Part shown: piece by piece, positions 3,823 to 6,459 of the stretch
Layout of the letters: the number at the start of each line of letters is the position of its first letter
Position numbering within the stretch: position 1 is the first letter of the stretch
NCBI GenBank assembly: GCA_023300835.1
Contig: JALZVB010000032.1
Coordinates: forward strand, 1 to 6,459
Direction: 5' to 3'
Source of the DNA: Saprospiraceae bacterium
GTDB taxonomy: Bacteria > Bacteroidota > Bacteroidia > Chitinophagales > Saprospiraceae
DNA length: 6,459 bases
Made by a program: the position numbers and the translations under genes
Notes under the pieces: generated by a model
Databases searched by the model: none
Told to the model about the DNA's origin: nothing
Seen by the model: the letters and a program-made list of their open reading frames with translations, nothing else

Positions 3823-6459
3823 ACTTTGTATATTCTGCATATCTGCCATAACTGACACGTAGTGTATAGGTTCCAGATTCCAACAAATTAAGATTACTGT
3901 TGAATGTCTTTACCCCTTTATTCATTACCCCCATAGATACCTGAGAGATTATTATTCCGTTGCTATCTATTATTCTATATCCAATATCAGAATCATCAGA
4001 AAACACGTCTACATCTACATTGAAATTATCACTTCCTGCAAGTAAATTAGGATACATCTTAAGTGGCATTCTTAAGAATCCTTTTCTAATAAATCCTGCA
4101 CTTATAAAGCGTATTGATTTATTATCAATAAGTTGAAGTACATCTGAGTTTCCATCAGTATCAACCTTACTACTATTAGGTGCTGATACATTTCCTTTAG
4201 ATATAAAGTCGTAATCGTTTGGTTGAATAAAGGTGACAATGTAATCTCCATCTGGTAAAAGATCAAATATATACTCACCATCTACATCTGTTACTGTTGA
4301 ACTATATATTTCATTTCCGGTATTAGTAACTCTATATATTTCCACTTCTACCCCTTCTAATCCATCTTCTGAAGATGCTTTAAAACCATCATTATTTACG
4401 TCATCCCATGTCAATCCTGCTATAGATGCTCCCAAGAATATTCCACCATCGATATCTCTATCCTCTTCGCCAGGAGACAATTTAAAAATACTTGTGGTTC
4501 CATAACCATTAGAGCCATTGATATCAGAATCAGCGGAATCATCTCCTCCAATATCAGAAGGACTGAAATTATATACCTCATCTACATCAAATTTGATATA
4601 GTAATCAGTAGGGAATAGATCTTCGAACAAGTAGTAGCCAGCAACGCCATTAACCTCAGCAGTGGTCGTACTTGTTATAACTTCACCGTTAGCGTCATAC
4701 AACTCAACTGTTACATCGTTGAGACCTGACTCACCGATGTCTTGTATTCCATTTCCATTGGTATCTATCCATAGTACATCACCTACGGAAGCTGACATTA
4801 CATTTAATCCGATGTCAATAGTTTGATTATCTACTCCAGAAGTAAAGCTTATATAATCAGTAGTTCCTAATCCATTGCTATTTGTAATATCAGAGTCATC
4901 ATCATTAACATTAGTTACACCAACAGAGAAATCAACTCCCATTTGAAATCCAACTTTTATATAATAATTCCCTGGGTCAATATCAGTAAATTGATAATAA
5001 CCTGGTTTATTTTCATTGTCATTACGTGAAAAGACTCTATCAATTCTTGTTCCTGATTCATCTATAAGATCAACAATATAATCGTTAGCGCCTAGCTCAT
5101 CAATATCTTGTATCCCATTATTATTTATATCAAACCAAACGTGGTTTCCAATATTCACACCATAGAAATAGCCTGCATTGACACCTGTAGTCGTTTGCGT
5201 AAAATCGACAAATTCAGTTGTAAAAACACCTGTGACATCAGAATCTATATCAGAGTTAGTCCCACTATTAGTTTTGGTTATTGTTGACGCTTCATCTAGA
5301 TCATAGACTAATCTATATTTATCTGGAACAACATCATTAAATACAAATGAACCATCAGTTGCAGTTGTATCAGTGTCCATAACGGTACCCATTTCATTTA
5401 TCAATAATACACCTATATCAGCTGTGCCTATCTCCTGTAAGAAGAGGCCATCACCATTAACATCTTCCCATACATTTCCAGAAATAGTTATTGATTCACC
5501 TTCAGTTTGTATTAAACCAGCGTTAATTCCTGTGATATTTTCTCCTGCTATGATATTAAAGACACCAGTATTACCATTAATAGGACTCGCATCAGAATCA
5601 AGTTTATCATCGGTCCCAGAATCCATAATCGTGTAACTGAATCCAGATGGTAAAATAAATTTGAGGTAATAATCTCCAGGCTGTACATTATCAAATAAAT
5701 AAGATCCTCTCAAATCTGTTGTCGTCATAGTTGCCATCTGTCCCGTAGCCATTGTCATTAACTGTACATCTACGCCTCGTTGTCCCGTCTCTCCAATATT
5801 GAAAACACCATCTTCATTTGTGTCTTCCCATGTAATACCAGCGACAGTTCCAAATTCTTGAACCTTCACATATCCTGCATTAATTCCTGTTATAACTTCT
5901 CCTGCTGCTACATTAAATAATCCAGAATTTCCTGTCAATATATTGGCGTCTGAATCTAGTATATCATCAATGCCAGAATCCATCATCGTATAACTGAGTC
6001 CTGTTAGCAACTCAAAGTTTAAGTAGTAATCTCCTGGAGGAACCATATCAAATATGTAAGCTCCTGTAGTATCGGTCGTCGTAACTAACACCATCTGTGA
6101 GGTTAAATTTGACATGAGTTGTACTTCTATTCCTTCCTGTCCATTCTCACCATTATTGAAAACACCATCTGCATTTGTATCTTCCCATGTAGCACCACTT
6201 ACTGTACCAAATTCTTGAATTCTCACGTATCCAGCGTTGATGCCTGTTATAATTTCTCCAGCAACTATATTAAATAACCCTGAATTCCCAGTCAGTATAT
6301 CGGCGTCTGAATCCAATTTATCATTAATACCTGAATCCATCATCGTATAACTGAATCCTGTTGGCAACTCAAAGTTTAAGTAGTAATCTCCTGGCGAAAC
6401 CATATCAAATATGTATGCACCTGTAACATCTGTCGTCGTAACCAACACCATCTGTGATG
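3806..6459 (-). CDS. Giant SdrD-B-like repeat protein with probable C-terminal T9SS sorting domain (5' end outside window)
   Basis: The frame is open through the right edge, and the repeat unit continues across it (Ser-Gln before the first internal Met), so the N-terminus is missing. Residue numbers count from that Met at 6451. The 881 visible residues hold about seven SdrD-B/Cna-B-like beta-sandwich units: a partial one to 81, then about 82-200, 201-319, 322-430, 433-551, 554-671 and 675-788. Units typically carry a calcium-type loop near the start (DTNADG, DTNEDG, DVNGDG, DINNNG, DTNGNG, DVNNDG), a GxYxFxxxxPGxYYxxF core, and a second acidic stretch such as DSGxDDxLDSD. The last ~85 residues begin KMYPN and end TKFVVVD, like a type A T9SS sorting domain that is cleaved as the protein reaches the surface. 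A role as an extracellular stalk or adhesin is inferred. No enzymatic domain is visible. No promoter can be seen. Confidence 0.9.
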   Translation of the reverse strand, partial: SQMVLVTTTDVTGAYIFDMVSPGDYYLNFELPTGFSYTMMDSGINDKLDSDADILTGNSGLFNIVAGEIITGINAGYVRIQEFGTVSGATWEDTNADGVFNNGENGQEGIEVQLMSNLTSQMVLVTTTDTTGAYIFDMVPPGDYYLNFELLTGLSYTMMDSGIDDILDSDANILTGNSGLFNVAAGEVITGINAGYVKVQEFGTVAGITWEDTNEDGVFNIGETGQRGVDVQLMTMATGQMATMTTTDLRGSYLFDNVQPGDYYLKFILPSGFSYTIMDSGTDDKLDSDASPINGNTGVFNIIAGENITGINAGLIQTEGESITISGNVWEDVNGDGLFLQEIGTADIGVLLINEMGTVMDTDTTATDGSFVFNDVVPDKYRLVYDLDEASTITKTNSGTNSDIDSDVTGVFTTEFVDFTQTTTGVNAGYFYGVNIGNHVWFDINNNGIQDIDELGANDYIVDLIDESGTRIDRVFSRNDNENKPGYYQFTDIDPGNYYIKVGFQMGVDFSVGVTNVNDDDSDITNSNGLGTTDYISFTSGVDNQTIDIGLNVMSASVGDVLWIDTNGNGIQDIGESGLNDVTVELYDANGEVITSTTTAEVNGVAGYYLFEDLFPTDYYIKFDVDEVYNFSPSDIGGDDSADSDINGSNGYGTTSIFKLSPGEEDRDIDGGIFLGASIAGLTWDDVNNDGFKASSEDGLEGVEVEIYRVTNTGNEIYSSTVTDVDGEYIFDLLPDGDYIVTFIQPNDYDFISKGNVSAPNSSKVDTDGNSDVLQLIDNKSIRFISAGFIRKGFLRMPLKMYPNLLAGSDNFNVDVDVFSDDSDIGYRIIDSNGIIISQVSMGVMNKGVKTFNSNLNLLESGTYTLRVSYGRYAEYTKFVVVD
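5495..6459 (-). repeat. Tandem 357-bp coding repeats (about 2.7 copies)
   Basis: Three successive units at 6209 to the edge, 5852-6208 and 5495-5851 have an exact 119-codon period. Over the visible 81 residues the first two differ at 12 positions. Their DNA shares an exact 31-nt block (6364-6394 and 6007-6037). The third is more diverged but keeps the same length. Units further downstream are of a different subtype. Confidence 0.85.

Noticed and set aside
5495..6459. Tandem repeats as a CRISPR array
   Set aside because: The 357-bp period keeps the reading frame and encodes aligned beta-sandwich domains. There are no short repeats with unique spacers.

Overview
The window reads as AT-rich chromosomal DNA from a member of the Bacteroidota, most likely a marine or environmental flavobacterial or saprospiral lineage. 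Four independent signs support this. There are TAnnTTTG-type -7 promoter boxes in front of genes. A lipoprotein has an acidic stretch directly after its lipid-carrying cysteine, and it carries the GCTDPxAxNFDxxAxVDxGSC motif common in this phylum. A giant SdrD-B-like repeat protein ends in what looks like a type IX secretion (T9SS) sorting domain. Finally, RibB is fused to a worn-out GTP cyclohydrolase II domain.

Layout, left to right. The minus strand of positions 1-1335 holds three genes in tandem. These are the N-terminal start of a signal-peptide-bearing protein running off the left edge, a 93-aa acidic orphan (212-493), and a 224-aa protein (622-1296). The last resembles the region that precedes the AAA+ domain in McrB-like ATPases, but no AAA+ domain is present. 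A perfect 51-bp palindrome (532-582) separates the last two, and a smaller perfect dyad (85-103) lies just ahead of the left-edge gene. On the plus strand, tRNA-Arg(UCU) (1397-1470) has its own -7 box and terminator. A second hairpin terminator then faces the minus-strand lipoprotein gene (1592-2275). After a 297-bp divergent intergenic region, ribB/ribBA (2573-3709) runs on the plus strand. It converges with the repeat-protein gene (3806 to beyond 6459, minus), and a strong hairpin lies between the two 3' ends.

Apart from the riboflavin gene and the tRNA these genes do not form a shared pathway. The lipoprotein and the repeat protein are both predicted cell-surface proteins but are separate transcription units. 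I see no CRISPR array, transposase, integrase or recognisable defence operon. The most unusual items are the 51-bp palindrome, the orphan McrB-N-like protein beside it, and the loss of all three zinc cysteines in the RibA-like half of RibBA. None of these proves a new system.
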